Assembly (NCBI GenBank): GCA_964639895.1 | Contig: CAZXEJ010000021.1 | Span: 1 to 38,029 of the forward strand | DNA: 38,029 nt | Direction of reading: 5' to 3' | Source of the DNA: CAZXEJ01 sp964639895 | GTDB lineage: Bacteria; Desulfobacterota_D; UBA1144; Nemesobacterales; JADFKM01 | Shown here: one piece after another, positions 23,727 through 32,603 of the stretch | Layout: every line of letters begins with the position of its first letter | How positions within the stretch are numbered: position 1 is the stretch's first letter | Position numbers and translations under genes: made by a program | The notes under the pieces: generated by a model | Databases searched by the model: none | What the model was told of the DNA's origin: nothing | What the model saw: the letters and a program-made list of their open reading frames with translations, nothing else

Positions 23727-24169
23727 CTGTGCAGACCCTCTCCACGCATGATATCGAACACGAAGATAATTATGGCCCACCACGGGCCCATTGCAAGGCG
23801 GAACCCTCACCCCTATCGCGCGTCCTCCCTGGTTGTTGCACCATAGTCGGTCTACAACCACTCAGGATGTCACCCCGCTATGGAAAGCTCCCTCACGTAG
23901 CGACGAAAGCGCCGAGCCCACCGCCACAGGAAGGGAGCGTACCGCCGCACCTCATGCCCCTACCCCCATCCTCACGCGAGTTCAGTTGGGAAGAAGCACC
24001 CTCCCCCAGGACCGCCCTTTTCCGGAGGGGGATCGTATGGTAGAATCACCTTCGCATCTGCGTAACGGCAGGCTCTTCCTCAATTGGTGGAAACCGGGAT
24101 GTCGCCGGAACCGGTCCGAGGGGGGGAGACGAGAGGTCTACACAGCATTATCAGGAGGGCCGTTGCAAG
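23727..24169. other. Divergent intergenic region, moeA and moaA
   Basis: About 440 bases with no gene. A TAGAAT box at 24041-24046 is a possible -10 for moaA, but no good -35 was found. Several CCGG-rich inverted repeats lie in the moaA leader (about 24095-24120). I could not match the sequence to the molybdenum cofactor riboswitch from memory. Confidence 0.3.
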
Positions 24170-25162
24170 ATGGACCGACAAAGGTTGCGCGACGGATTCG
24201 GCAGGACTATAGAGAAGCTACGTATATCCGTCACCGACCGCTGCAGCCTCCGATGCATCTACTGCATGCCCCTCAACCCAGACCACAAGAGGCGTGAAGA
24301 GATCCTCACGTTCGAAGAGATACGGCGCCTGGCCTCCGTCTTCGTAAAGGGGTTCGGCGTGGGCCAGATACGGATAACCGGAGGCGAGCCCCTCGAACGA
24401 AGCCGCCTCGACTCGCTCGTCGCCGAGCTGGCTTCGCTCCGCCGCTGGGGGCTTCGTCGCATCTCACTCACCACCAACGGCTCCCTTCTCGCCCCGCGCG
24501 CCTCCACTCTCAGGCGGGCCGGCCTCGACGACGTCAACGTAAGCATCGACTCCATCCGTCCGTTGAGGTTCAGAAAGATAACGTCGGGCGATCTCAGGGA
24601 CGTACTGGACGGCATAGGGGCTGCCCTCGAAGCGGGTCTCGAGGTCAAGATAAACACCGTGCTCATACGGCGAGTCAACGACGACGAGATAGTGGACCTC
24701 GTCGAGTGGGCCAGTGGGGTGGGCGTGACGCTGAGGTTCATCGAGTTCATGCCCCTGGACGGCAAGGGGATGTGGAAGCCCGAGCTGGTGGTGCGCGAGG
24801 AGGAGATTCTCAAGACCCTGCGGCGCCGCTATACGGTGGAGTACGACCCGGCCACGCGCCCTTCCGATCCCGCCCGCTACTACGTGTTGGACGGCCGGTA
24901 CCGTGTCGGCGTGCTGCCTACGACGTCCAATCCCTTCTGCATGGCATGCAACCGGGTGAGACTGACGACGGACGGCAAGCTGTTCGCGTGCCTCTACTCG
25001 CCACGGGGATACGACCTCAGAGGTCCTCTGCGCATGGGGGCGGACGACGAGGAGCTGTCACGTCTCGTAGCCGAGGCTGTGCGCAGAAAGCCCGTCGGAT
25101 ATATAGGGATCGCCGCCCGAAAGGAGGGGAGGTACCAGCCCATGTACTACATGGGCGGCTAG
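24170..25162 (+). CDS. moaA: MoaA, GTP 3',8-cyclase
   Basis: A 330-residue radical SAM enzyme of molybdenum cofactor synthesis, converting GTP to the cyclic precursor that MoaC rearranges. The N-terminal cluster motif is CSLRCIYCMP; the SAM-binding GGEP is in RITGGEPLERSRLD. The C-terminal [4Fe-4S] site that binds GTP is CMACNRVRLTTDGKLFACL, and the protein ends in the conserved Gly-Gly (MYYMGG). ATG at 24170 is preceded by AGGAGG 11 bases upstream, somewhat far but the only good site. The next + strand gene, a molybdate transporter, starts about 95 bases on and is probably co-transcribed. Confidence 0.95.
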   Translation: MDRQRLRDGFGRTIEKLRISVTDRCSLRCIYCMPLNPDHKRREEILTFEEIRRLASVFVKGFGVGQIRITGGEPLERSRLDSLVAELASLRRWGLRRISLTTNGSLLAPRASTLRRAGLDDVNVSIDSIRPLRFRKITSGDLRDVLDGIGAALEAGLEVKINTVLIRRVNDDEIVDLVEWASGVGVTLRFIEFMPLDGKGMWKPELVVREEEILKTLRRRYTVEYDPATRPSDPARYYVLDGRYRVGVLPTTSNPFCMACNRVRLTTDGKLFACLYSPRGYDLRGPLRMGADDEELSRLVAEAVRRKPVGYIGIAARKEGRYQPMYYMGG

Positions 25163-25257
25163 AGACCGAATCGAAGGTCCCCCGCACACCGGAGCCCGAC
25201 GCTCCCCCCGTGCATGCCGCCGCGACCGTCTCCGACCGGCGCCGCTCGAGCGCAGAG

Positions 25258-26427
25258 ATGCTCCGCAAGTACGTAACGAACATCAAGGCCATGCAGTTCA
25301 ACCTGGCCGAGCTGTCCGGCTCGCTTGGCGACCTGGGAACGTTCATCCCTCTGCTGGTCGGCATGGTCACCATAAACGGCCTCGATATGTCGAGCGCCCT
25401 TGTCTTCGCTGGTCTGTTCAACATCATAAGCGGCGTCTTCTTCGGTATTCCCATGGCCGTCCAGCCCATGAAGACCATCGCCGCCACGGCCATAAGCGAA
25501 GGCCTGAGTGTGGGTGAGATAGTGGCGGCCGGCATAGTGACGGGGGGAGTGATATTCGTCTTCGGCGCCACGGGGCTCATCACACGGCTCAACCGCCTGA
25601 TCCCCATGTGTCTGGTGCGCGGCCTGCAGCTGGGAATAGGCATCAAGCTGATCTACAAAGGCATATCGCTCGTCGCCTCGTCGGGTACAGTGGTGGGTTA
25701 CGACAGCATATTCACCGGCGTTGCGGCGGGCGCCCTGGGAATGGTGGTGTTCTTCAACAGGCGGGTCCCGGCGGCGCTATTGCTGTTTGCAGGAGGCATT
25801 GTGCTCCTCTACCTGGAGCCCGGCACCTATCAGGCCACGCTAAAGGTGGGGTTCCACCTCCCTTCCCTCGTCAAACTCCATGCCGCCGACTTTCTGAGCG
25901 GCACCCTGCGTGCAGCCATCCCCCAGATCCCGCTTACGACGCTCAACTCCGTAATCGCCGTCTGTGCCCTCTCGGGCGACCTTTTCCCCGAACGCAAGGC
26001 CACGACGCGCGAGGTGTCCGTAAGCGTGGGTCTCATGAACCTGGTGGGATGCTGGTTCGGCGCGATGCCGATGTGCCACGGCTCCGGGGGACTGGCCGGC
26101 CAGTACAGGTTCGGCGCACGCACCGGAGGCGGCGTCATCATAATCGGTGTGCTCAAGCTGGCCGCAGGGTTGCTGCTGGGGGCATCGCTGCTGCCGCTCT
26201 TTGCGGCCTACCCGGTGAGCATCCTCGGCGCCATGCTCGTCTTCTCGGGCATCGAGCTGGCACTGGCGGCACGCGACGTGACGGCCGCCAAGGAGTACGT
26301 CTTCGTCCTCGTAACGGCGGGCGCCATCGTGGCCTTGGCCTCCGTCGCTCTGGGGTTCGCCGTGGGGTGCGCGGCCTACGTGCTCGGAATGTTGTTCGAC
26401 AGAAACGGCACCGAAGAAGGGGCGTAG
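25258..26427 (+). CDS. MOT1-type (SulP-related) molybdate transporter
   Basis: A 389-residue membrane protein with about ten hydrophobic segments and the two MOT1 signatures: SGSLGDLGTFIPLLVGM near the N-terminus and PQIPLTTLNSVIAVCALSGDLFP in the middle. Also typical is GIPMAVQPMKTIAATAI. This family (MFS_MOT1/sulfate transporter-like) includes high-affinity molybdate carriers of plants, algae and many bacteria. Its position after moaA, among cofactor genes and beside a molybdoenzyme, supports molybdate over sulfate as substrate. Start ATG at 25258 is chosen from the family alignment; the ribosome site is weak and an in-frame GTG at 25210 is an alternative. No ModABC system is in the window. 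Confidence 0.85.
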   Translation: MLRKYVTNIKAMQFNLAELSGSLGDLGTFIPLLVGMVTINGLDMSSALVFAGLFNIISGVFFGIPMAVQPMKTIAATAISEGLSVGEIVAAGIVTGGVIFVFGATGLITRLNRLIPMCLVRGLQLGIGIKLIYKGISLVASSGTVVGYDSIFTGVAAGALGMVVFFNRRVPAALLLFAGGIVLLYLEPGTYQATLKVGFHLPSLVKLHAADFLSGTLRAAIPQIPLTTLNSVIAVCALSGDLFPERKATTREVSVSVGLMNLVGCWFGAMPMCHGSGGLAGQYRFGARTGGGVIIIGVLKLAAGLLLGASLLPLFAAYPVSILGAMLVFSGIELALAARDVTAAKEYVFVLVTAGAIVALASVALGFAVGCAAYVLGMLFDRNGTEEGA

Positions 26428-26685
26428 GGGCGTACGGGAGGGGCGATGCGGAGAAGGCCGTCAAAACCCTGGAGGGGGTATATACGGTCGTGGCGCCTGA
26501 AGGGAGAATCGGACAAAGGCCCAGCGGTCTCAGCCCACTCAGCCCCGGCATGGAGGACAGACGCCCTCAAGGACGCTTACACACCCCCCCCACGGCATGG
26601 AGGAAGCCCAAGCCCTCGGGTCGCGTAGGCCCCACGGCGGTGTGACCCTCACCGCGAGTCCAGTCCGCCCAGGTAACAGCCACAC

Positions 26686-27585
26686 CTAGCGGTGCAGCAT
26701 CCTGTAGGCGTGGAGCACGTAAGGGAAGAGGGCGTTCATAGACTCCTCGGCCCCGCGCGTAGAGCCCGGCAGGGCGAGTACCAACGTACGGCCCCTCACG
26801 CCGGCCAGCCCGCGCGACAGCATGGCGTAGGGTGTGCGGTCCTGCCCGTAGGCGCGGGCGGCCTCCATGATGCCAGGCACTTCGCGGTCAAGAAGCGGCC
26901 TCAGCACCTCGGGCGCAACGTCGCCGGAGGTAAGAGCCGTACCTCCCAGCGTTATGACCAGATCGTAGCCCTCAGCGCACCACTCCTCGACGCGGCGGGC
27001 CATCTCGTCGGCGTCCTCGCCCATCACGACGTACTCCACATCCTCCACTCCCACCTCCCGCAGCTTGGCAAGCACGGCCTGGGCGGCCGTATCCTTCTTC
27101 TTCCTGCCCGAAGAGACCGCGTCCGAGAACACAAGCACCGCGGCGCGGAATCCCTCGTGTGGTGCGTCTCGGTAATCAGACTTACCGCCGCTTTTACTCA
27201 GCAAGCGGACCCCTTCGATCTCCAGCGTACCGTCCAGCGGCTTGAGCATGTCGTAGACCGTAAGGGCAGCGCAACTGGCACCGGTGAGCGCCTCCATCTC
27301 ACAGCCCGTCTTGTAGGTGGTCTTGGCCGTCACGTCCACCACAACCGCTCCCTCCTCAAGCGTGACGGCGACGTCCACCCATTCTACCGGTATGTTGTGG
27401 CAGAACAACATGAGCTGCGAGGCGCTCTTGGCCCCTATTATCCCCCCCGCGCGGGCCATCTCCAGCACGTCCCCCTTCGGAACCTCCTTGCGCCTTATGA
27501 GCTCGATGCTTTCCTCGGACACCCTGACCACCGCCCTGGCCGTGGCCGTCCGCCTGGTGACTATCTTGTCGCTTACATCAAGCAT
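26686..27585 (-). CDS. moaCB: MoaC-MoaB fusion protein (MoaCB)
   Basis: A 299-residue two-domain protein. MoaC (1-140) shows GAKSASQLMLFCHNIPVE, TYKTGCEMEALTGAS, AALTVYDMLKPLDG and RLLSKSGGKSDY, the cyclic pyranopterin monophosphate synthase pattern. MoaB (about 145-299) is the molybdopterin adenylyltransferase-like domain, with VLVFSDAVSSGRKKDTA-like start and LPGSTRGAEESMNALFPYVLHA end, as in other MoaCB fusions. The expected GGTG-x3-RD-x-TPE loop reads GGTALTSGDVAPE (214-226), so the Gly, Arg and Thr are changed while Asp stays. ATG at 27585 with GGAGGTGA upstream is preferred over the GTG at 27600. The gene starts 5 bases after the moaE stop, as one operon. Confidence 0.9.
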   Translation of the reverse strand: MLDVSDKIVTRRTATARAVVRVSEESIELIRRKEVPKGDVLEMARAGGIIGAKSASQLMLFCHNIPVEWVDVAVTLEEGAVVVDVTAKTTYKTGCEMEALTGASCAALTVYDMLKPLDGTLEIEGVRLLSKSGGKSDYRDAPHEGFRAAVLVFSDAVSSGRKKKDTAAQAVLAKLREVGVEDVEYVVMGEDADEMARRVEEWCAEGYDLVITLGGTALTSGDVAPEVLRPLLDREVPGIMEAARAYGQDRTPYAMLSRGLAGVRGRTLVLALPGSTRGAEESMNALFPYVLHAYRMLHR

Positions 27586-27590
27586 CACTG

Positions 27591-28007
27591 TCACCTCCAC
27601 GCCGTACTGTCGTCTTCGAAACGTTCCTTCTTCCAGATGGGCACGGTCTCCTTTATGCGGTCCACCACGTAGTCGACGGCGGCAAACCCGCTCTTGCGGT
27701 GGGGCGAGAGCACGCGCACGTAGAGGGACGCCTCGCCCACGGCTATCTCACCCAGCCGGTGCACGATGAATACATCGTTGACGTCGAACCTATCCAGCAC
27801 TTCGTCCCTTATCTTTTCGAGCTCAGCTTCGGCCATCTCCTCGAAGGCTTCGTAGTGAATGGACTTGACCCTCTTGCCTCCCCTCAGGTCGGCGCGGACG
27901 ACGCCGCGGAACTCGAATACCGCACCCACCACACCCCCCGCCAGGTCGGGACCCGGTATGAGGTGGCCGTCCTCGAGACTCTCGTAGGTGAGAAACCTGT
28001 AACCCAT
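27591..28007 (-). CDS. moaE: MoaE, molybdopterin synthase large subunit
   Basis: A 138-residue protein with the MoaE core: AVFEFRGVVR, the YEAFEEMAEAELEKI helix, VFIVHRLGEIAVGEASLYVRVLSPHR, and the catalytic-region VDRIKETVPIWKKERFEDDSTAW. It converts cyclic pyranopterin monophosphate to molybdopterin with sulfur from MoaD. The ATG at 28007 has only a weak ribosome site (GAGG very close). It is immediately upstream of moaCB, with coupled stop and start. The active-site lysine pair in the PIWKKE segment is present. Confidence 0.92.
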   Translation of the reverse strand: MGYRFLTYESLEDGHLIPGPDLAGGVVGAVFEFRGVVRADLRGGKRVKSIHYEAFEEMAEAELEKIRDEVLDRFDVNDVFIVHRLGEIAVGEASLYVRVLSPHRKSGFAAVDYVVDRIKETVPIWKKERFEDDSTAWR

Positions 28008-28173
28008 AACCTCGGCCGAAAGCAGGGATGAAGGGCACGCCGCTTGCCGCCTTAAAGATTCTACACAAAATCGCCGGTACGAAAAGTAACGCGCTCACAC
28101 GCCACCCTACCCCCCCCACCTCCCCCGGGGGGCGCTGCCGCCCCGGACTCCGCCGGATAGAAGGTCCGCTCAC

Positions 28174-28782
28174 CTACTCGAGACCAGCCGCATCCTCGGG
28201 CGTATTCAGGTTGCGCAGCATGAGCGTGGGATCGCCGAACGAGGCGAGGTCCTCTTCGTCCACGTAGGCGACGTCGATACCGTGTTGAGCCTCGGCGGCG
28301 CCTATGAGCGAGACGAGCGAATAATCACCCCGGCCCATGGCCCCCTCCATCAGCGGCAACAGGCCCTTGCCGTAGACGCCGGGCAGTGGCAGCGGCCTCT
28401 CGAGCCTCGGCACCACGATATCGCGGCCGCGCGCAAGCCGTACCAGATGGCGCAGCAGGGCCGGCTCCAGAAAGGGCATGTCTACCGGCACCACGAGGCA
28501 GGCCCTCTCCTCGATCGCATGCAGCGCCGAATAGACGCCCATGAGCGGCCCCTGCCCCTCGCGCACGTCGACCACGCAACGTGCCCCGTCGGGAAGCGGC
28601 GCGTCCCTCAAGAACACTTCGTCGGCCGCCACGTAGAGTGTGGCGCCGACGGACCTCACCTTGGTGCATGCTATATCGAAGAGCGTCCTGCCGCCGAGCT
28701 CGAAGAACCTCTTGTCGGAGCCGAACCTCCGTGACCTGCCCCCGGCCAAGACGACGCCGGCTATGTCGTAGTCCTCGGCCAT
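28174..28782 (-). CDS. mobA: MobA, molybdenum cofactor guanylyltransferase
   Basis: A 202-residue nucleotidyltransferase with the MobA loop GVVLAGGRSRRFGSDKRFFELGG, the middle GQGPLMGVYSAL, the metal-site VVPVDMPFLEPALLRHL and a C-terminal LRNLNTPEDAA typical of the family. It attaches GMP to Mo-molybdopterin, giving the bis-MGD form needed by NapA-type enzymes. The ATG at 28782 has AGGAGG 8 bases upstream, so the longer frame reaching 28929 is not used. It is 166 bases upstream of moaE on the same strand and probably heads the mobA-moaE-moaCB operon. Confidence 0.92.
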   Translation of the reverse strand: MAEDYDIAGVVLAGGRSRRFGSDKRFFELGGRTLFDIACTKVRSVGATLYVAADEVFLRDAPLPDGARCVVDVREGQGPLMGVYSALHAIEERACLVVPVDMPFLEPALLRHLVRLARGRDIVVPRLERPLPLPGVYGKGLLPLMEGAMGRGDYSLVSLIGAAEAQHGIDVAYVDEEDLASFGDPTLMLRNLNTPEDAAGLE

Positions 28783-28932
28783 GATGTAACCTCCTCCCAC
28801 ACCCAACCACTCCCCCCGCCGCAGCCTCATGCCGCCGAGCCCGCCGGCAGCGGGCGGGGGAACGGCCACCACGTTCCGCTCTTCGACCGTATGCGGCCGA
28901 CGGCCCGAGCGAGGGGAAGGCGGTATCAACCC

Positions 28933-28952
28933 TACGCCAAGTTACGCCAAGT
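28933..28952. repeat. Perfect tandem repeat of TACGCCAAGT, two copies
   Basis: Two adjoining 10-base copies lie about 150 bases upstream of mobA. Spacing of one helical turn is what a dimeric regulator would need, but no regulator is identified and chance is possible. Confidence 0.5.
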
Positions 28953-29402
28953 AAGGATACTCACGCAACCGGGCGGTGCAACACCACCACTCGGAGGAAA
29001 GCCGGTTGGGAAACGGCGGCCTAGACTAGATGAGCAGGGGGAAGGGGCCAGCCGGTACACCGTTGGTGCGCGCCGCGGCCGCGCGACCTGGGGAAGGATG
29101 GGGGTGCAGGGACACAAAGGACAAGAGAGCCGCTTATTCCGCATCACGGGACCGTAACGCCGAAAAGAGGGGTGCAAACCGCGACGCTTCTTCCAGGTGT
29201 GGGGAAACGGCAAGCGCCTATAGTCCAAGCCCGCCTCCGAGACCGCCCCACGCGGCCGTGATTGAGGGGGCACCACATCCATTGCCGCCGCTCCAGCTCC
29301 GCCTGCCCCGGCAGGCCGTATACGCGCCCCATACCGTGGGGGAGCAAGCCCCGGAAGAGACACAAATGCGATCCCACCGCCGAGCGACCCCCGCACGGGG
29401 CG

Positions 29403-29431
29403 TTTACGCCGGGTGGAAAAGGTAATAAAAT
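29403..29431 (+). promoter_or_regulatory. Candidate sigma-70 promoter of the MFS gene
   Basis: TTTACG (29403-29408), a 17-base spacer and TAAAAT (29426-29431) lie in a local AT-rich patch 63 bases before the ATG at 29495. Confidence 0.4.
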
Positions 29432-29494
29432 ATCGTTTCCCGCGCTCGGCCCGGCCGCCTCACCGAGCCACGGCACCTTACGGAGTACGAAGGG

Positions 29495-30778
29495 ATGAAG
29501 AGAGTCTCGAGCAGGCTGCGCCACCTCGCCGATATGCTCGGCGGCAACGTCCTCATGCTGGGCGTTGTGAGCTTTTTCACCGATGTATCGAGCGAGATGA
29601 TCTATCCCCTCATACCGGCATTCCTCGCCGGTCTAACCACTCCCCAGCAGGCGGCCCTCTACCTGGGGGTCATGGACGGCATCGCCGAGAGCACATCCAG
29701 CCTGCTCAAGATCGCCTCCGGCCGCCTCAGCGACAGGATACGCAGCCGCAAGGGCCTGGCCGTATTGGGGTATTCCATCTCCACCTTCACCAAGCCGTTC
29801 ATGTCGCTGGCCACGGCGGGATGGCACGTGATCGTGCTCCGCTTCCTCGACCGCGCGGGAAAGGGCATACGGACGGCGCCGCGAGACGCCTTGATAAGCA
29901 CCTCGGTCAAGCCGTCGCGCTGGGGGTTGGCGTTCGCCTTCCACCGGGCCATGGACCACGCCGGCGCCGTCTGCGGCCCGCTCGCCTCGGCTCTGTTGCT
30001 CTACCCCATTCTCGGCTACGCCATCTGGCACGGCGGACGAGAGGTGGCGACGGCCGAAGAGATGGAGGCGATGCGGTGGCTGTTCGCTCTGGCCGTGGTG
30101 CCGGGGCTGTGCGCGGTGGTAACGCTCGCGGCCAAGGTGAAGGAGATACCGTGGCCGGCCACCCCCGCTCCCATGGACGGCGCACACGAACCACCAGGGC
30201 GGCGGTTGCCCGGCAGGTACTACCTATACCTTGCCTCGGTCGGTCTCTTTACGCTGGGCAACAGCTCCGACCTCTTCCTGATTCTCTACGCCAAGACCAC
30301 GTTGGGGGCCGGACTGGGCTCGATGCTGGCCATGTGGATGGCGCTCAACCTCTCGAAGATCGCCTTCAGCCTGCCTGGAGGCACCCTGGCCGACAGGCTG
30401 GGGCGACCACAGTCCATAGTGCTCGGCTGGTTCGTATATACGGTCGTCTACGCCGGCATAGCAACGGCCGGCCCCTCGCCGGGCTGGTTCTGGATGTTGG
30501 TCGTCCTCTACGGAGCCTACTACGGACTCACTGAAGGCGCAGAACGCGCGCTGGTGGCAGAGATGGCGGGCGAGGGAGAACGGGGCAAGGCCTACGGCCT
30601 CTACCACGGCGTCGTGGGGCTCGCGTCGCTGCCGGCCAGCCTCGTGTTCGGACTGTTCTGGATGGCGCGCGGCGCGAGGACGGCGTTTCTGGTGGGTGCC
30701 GCGCTGGCCGGCCTGGCCACGCTGCTCTTGCTCCTCACCGTGAGCGGACAGGGCCGCCGTACGGCACTGAGGCCGTAA
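29495..30778 (+). CDS. MFS transporter, substrate unknown
   Basis: A 427-residue protein with twelve likely membrane helices. The conserved N-terminal pattern SFFTDVSSEMIYPLIPAFL, GIAESTSSLLKIASGRLSDRIRSRKGL (motif A-like) and RFLDRAGKGIRTAPRDALIS identifies a widespread MFS sub-family in anaerobic and environmental bacteria whose substrate is not established. It does not show the signatures I would expect of NarK nitrate/nitrite carriers, so a nitrate role should not be assumed from the neighbourhood. The ATG at 29495 has GAAGG directly before it and GGAG about 12 bases upstream. It is monocistronic as far as can be seen. Confidence 0.85.
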   Translation: MKRVSSRLRHLADMLGGNVLMLGVVSFFTDVSSEMIYPLIPAFLAGLTTPQQAALYLGVMDGIAESTSSLLKIASGRLSDRIRSRKGLAVLGYSISTFTKPFMSLATAGWHVIVLRFLDRAGKGIRTAPRDALISTSVKPSRWGLAFAFHRAMDHAGAVCGPLASALLLYPILGYAIWHGGREVATAEEMEAMRWLFALAVVPGLCAVVTLAAKVKEIPWPATPAPMDGAHEPPGRRLPGRYYLYLASVGLFTLGNSSDLFLILYAKTTLGAGLGSMLAMWMALNLSKIAFSLPGGTLADRLGRPQSIVLGWFVYTVVYAGIATAGPSPGWFWMLVVLYGAYYGLTEGAERALVAEMAGEGERGKAYGLYHGVVGLASLPASLVFGLFWMARGARTAFLVGAALAGLATLLLLLTVSGQGRRTALRP

Positions 30779-31229
30779 CAGTTAGCTCGCCTGCTCGCCT
30801 CACCCAACCGACCGCACTCCGCCGGCTCTCCGCCGCCGCGCGCCCCACGAGGCCCGGGGTTCCGGGATTCAGGCCTTGGGCGAAGCGGTCTTGTTCTCAC
30901 GAGCCCCCGAGGGCACGGGTTGCCGGGCGCAACCTTCCCTTGGGGAGGATGTGCCTTGCGCCCCCTGCTGGATACCGCATTCTTCCGGTGTAGGAGGGAG
31001 CGGCCCGTCGCCCACCATGACTGGGACGTACAACAACCGAAAAAAGGGGCAGGCGCCCGCATCTACTCCCGCCCCCTCAGGGCGGAGAGGAAGGGGTTTT
31101 TGCATCCACCGGGGTGGCGTCTCCATCCAAAGTGACGATACGATAGGGCGAGGGAGCGCTTCTCATTCCACGCCCGCTGTATTATCATAATCCGAAGCGC
31201 CGGCCCGGCCGGATCGCTCTCCTACGACG
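30779..31229. other. Intergenic region before the efflux operon
   Basis: About 450 bases with no gene. A hairpin CCGCCC-N5-GGGCGG (31069-31085) is followed ten bases later by five T, a weak candidate terminator for the + strand. A promoter candidate for the efflux operon lies at its 3' end. Confidence 0.4.
31160..31188 (+). promoter_or_regulatory. Candidate promoter of the RND efflux operon
   Basis: TTCTCA (31160-31165), a 17-base spacer and TATCAT (31183-31188) lie about 40 bases before the first gene, in a locally AT-rich stretch. Confidence 0.3.
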
Positions 31230-32603
31230 ATGACGAACCGATCTCTCCTGGTCGCACTTATCCTTGCCGCGTTGGCGACTCCGGTCGTAGCCGCATCCCC
31301 CGAGGCGGGGGCCGAGGGGGTCACGCTGCTCGAAGCCGTCGCCGCGGCGCTCGAACACAACCGCGAGCTTGCCGCCATGGAGTACTTCGTCGACGCCCAG
31401 CGCCACCGCGTGGGGGCGGTGAGAAGCTCGCTGCTGCCACGCGTAGAGTTCTCCGAGCGGTTCACCCGGACCAACAACCCGCCCGCCGTGTTCAGCACCA
31501 AGCTCAACCAGCAGCGGTTTTCGCAGTCCGATTTCGACATCTCATCGCTCAACGACCCATCCCCTGTGAGCGACTTCCAAACCACGCTCTCCTTCTTCCA
31601 GCCCATATTCCACGCCCAGGCCGTGATGGCCACGAAGGCCGCACGAAGCGCCTACTCGGCCACGAGACTGGGCTACGAGAGAAAGCGCGAGGAGACGGCG
31701 CTGGCCGTCATCGAGAACTACCTTCGGGTGATTACGGCACGCGGGATGGTTGAGGTGGCTGAGAAAGGCGTCCAGGACGCCCGCGAGCATCTGCGCATCG
31801 CACGGGCGCGGGAGCGGGCCGGGTTAGGCCTCTATTCCGACGTGCTTCGCGCCAAGACGGCCCTCAGCGAGGCGCTGCGTCGCGAGGTCTCGGCCCGCAA
31901 GGATCTGGAAGTCGCGCGCATGGCCCTGGCCGTAACCATGGGGGACACCGAACCCGTCGACGCTGCGGGCGACGTCCCGGACATAGAGATAGGCGACTTC
32001 GCCCACTACCGAGAAGCCTCGGCCGGGAGGGATGACGTGAGGGCGGCCGAAATGTGGTACGAGACCGCAAAGAGGCGTCTCAGGGCCGAGCAGTCGGGCT
32101 ACCTGCCCACGGTCGGATTCGGCGCCTCATTCCAGATGAACGATCGGGACCGCCCGTTCGGCTCGGAGGGAACCAGCTGGAGCGTCATGGCGACACTGCG
32201 ATGGGAGATCTTCGCCGGCGGGGCGCGCCACTACAGGGCCGCACGCGCGGCGTCGCGCGTGAAGGAGGCCGAGCGCGAGGTCGAAGGCCTCAAGCAGAGG
32301 GTGGCCCTCGTGTTGTACGATTCGTACCTGGCCGTCGACGAGGCACGCAAGAGGCTCGATTTGGCCCGCTCCGCCCTGGAGACGGCCGAAGAGGGCGCCC
32401 GGCTGGTGGAGCTGCGCTACAAGAACTCTCTCGCGCCCCTGGTCGATCTCCTGGACGCCCAGCTCAACCTCGACCGTGCGCGCGCCTCGGTCGTAGCCAG
32501 CCGGAACGACTACCTGATGGCGAAGTACCGCCTGCTCTTTGAGAGCGGTACGCTGCTAGACGAACTGGGACTGCGAAACCGCATCGAGGAGACGGGACGA
32601 TGA
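31230..32603 (+). CDS. TolC-family outer-membrane efflux protein
   Basis: A 457-residue protein with a signal peptide (about 1-22, ending PVVAA) and the tandem OEP architecture: two long helical repeats, the second starting near residue 250. Recognisable segments are ALEHNRELAAMEYFVDAQR, LSFFQPIFHAQAVM, ATLRWEIFAGGARHYRAARA and the closing VELRYKNSLAPLVDLLDAQLNL. It forms the trimeric channel of a tripartite pump. The last four bases (ATGA) overlap the adaptor gene, showing coupling. The start ATG at 31230 lacks a strong ribosome site but opens directly into the signal peptide. Confidence 0.88.
   Translation: MTNRSLLVALILAALATPVVAASPEAGAEGVTLLEAVAAALEHNRELAAMEYFVDAQRHRVGAVRSSLLPRVEFSERFTRTNNPPAVFSTKLNQQRFSQSDFDISSLNDPSPVSDFQTTLSFFQPIFHAQAVMATKAARSAYSATRLGYERKREETALAVIENYLRVITARGMVEVAEKGVQDAREHLRIARARERAGLGLYSDVLRAKTALSEALRREVSARKDLEVARMALAVTMGDTEPVDAAGDVPDIEIGDFAHYREASAGRDDVRAAEMWYETAKRRLRAEQSGYLPTVGFGASFQMNDRDRPFGSEGTSWSVMATLRWEIFAGGARHYRAARAASRVKEAEREVEGLKQRVALVLYDSYLAVDEARKRLDLARSALETAEEGARLVELRYKNSLAPLVDLLDAQLNLDRARASVVASRNDYLMAKYRLLFESGTLLDELGLRNRIEETGR

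Larger units (their letters stand above)
28783..29494. other. Divergent intergenic region, mobA and MFS gene
   Basis: About 710 bases with no supportable gene. It contains a tandem 10-base repeat (28933-28952) and a promoter candidate for the MFS gene (29403-29431). The rest shows no recognisable feature. Confidence 0.4.

Noticed and set aside
24047..24169. Molybdenum cofactor riboswitch in the moaA leader
   Set aside because: Only generic CCGG-rich hairpins are visible; I could not match the conserved core of that riboswitch.
24706..25257. Long N-terminal extension of the molybdate transporter overlapping moaA
   Set aside because: The extension is an out-of-frame reading of moaA; the transporter family begins near the ATG at 25258.
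29495..30778. MFS gene as a NarK nitrate/nitrite transporter
   Set aside because: The NarK nitrate signatures are not seen, and its motifs fit a different MFS sub-family of unknown substrate.
31030..31060. Rho-independent terminator on the - strand (GGGC-GCCT-GCCC then T6)
   Set aside because: The stem is only 4 base pairs and there is no - strand gene for it to terminate.
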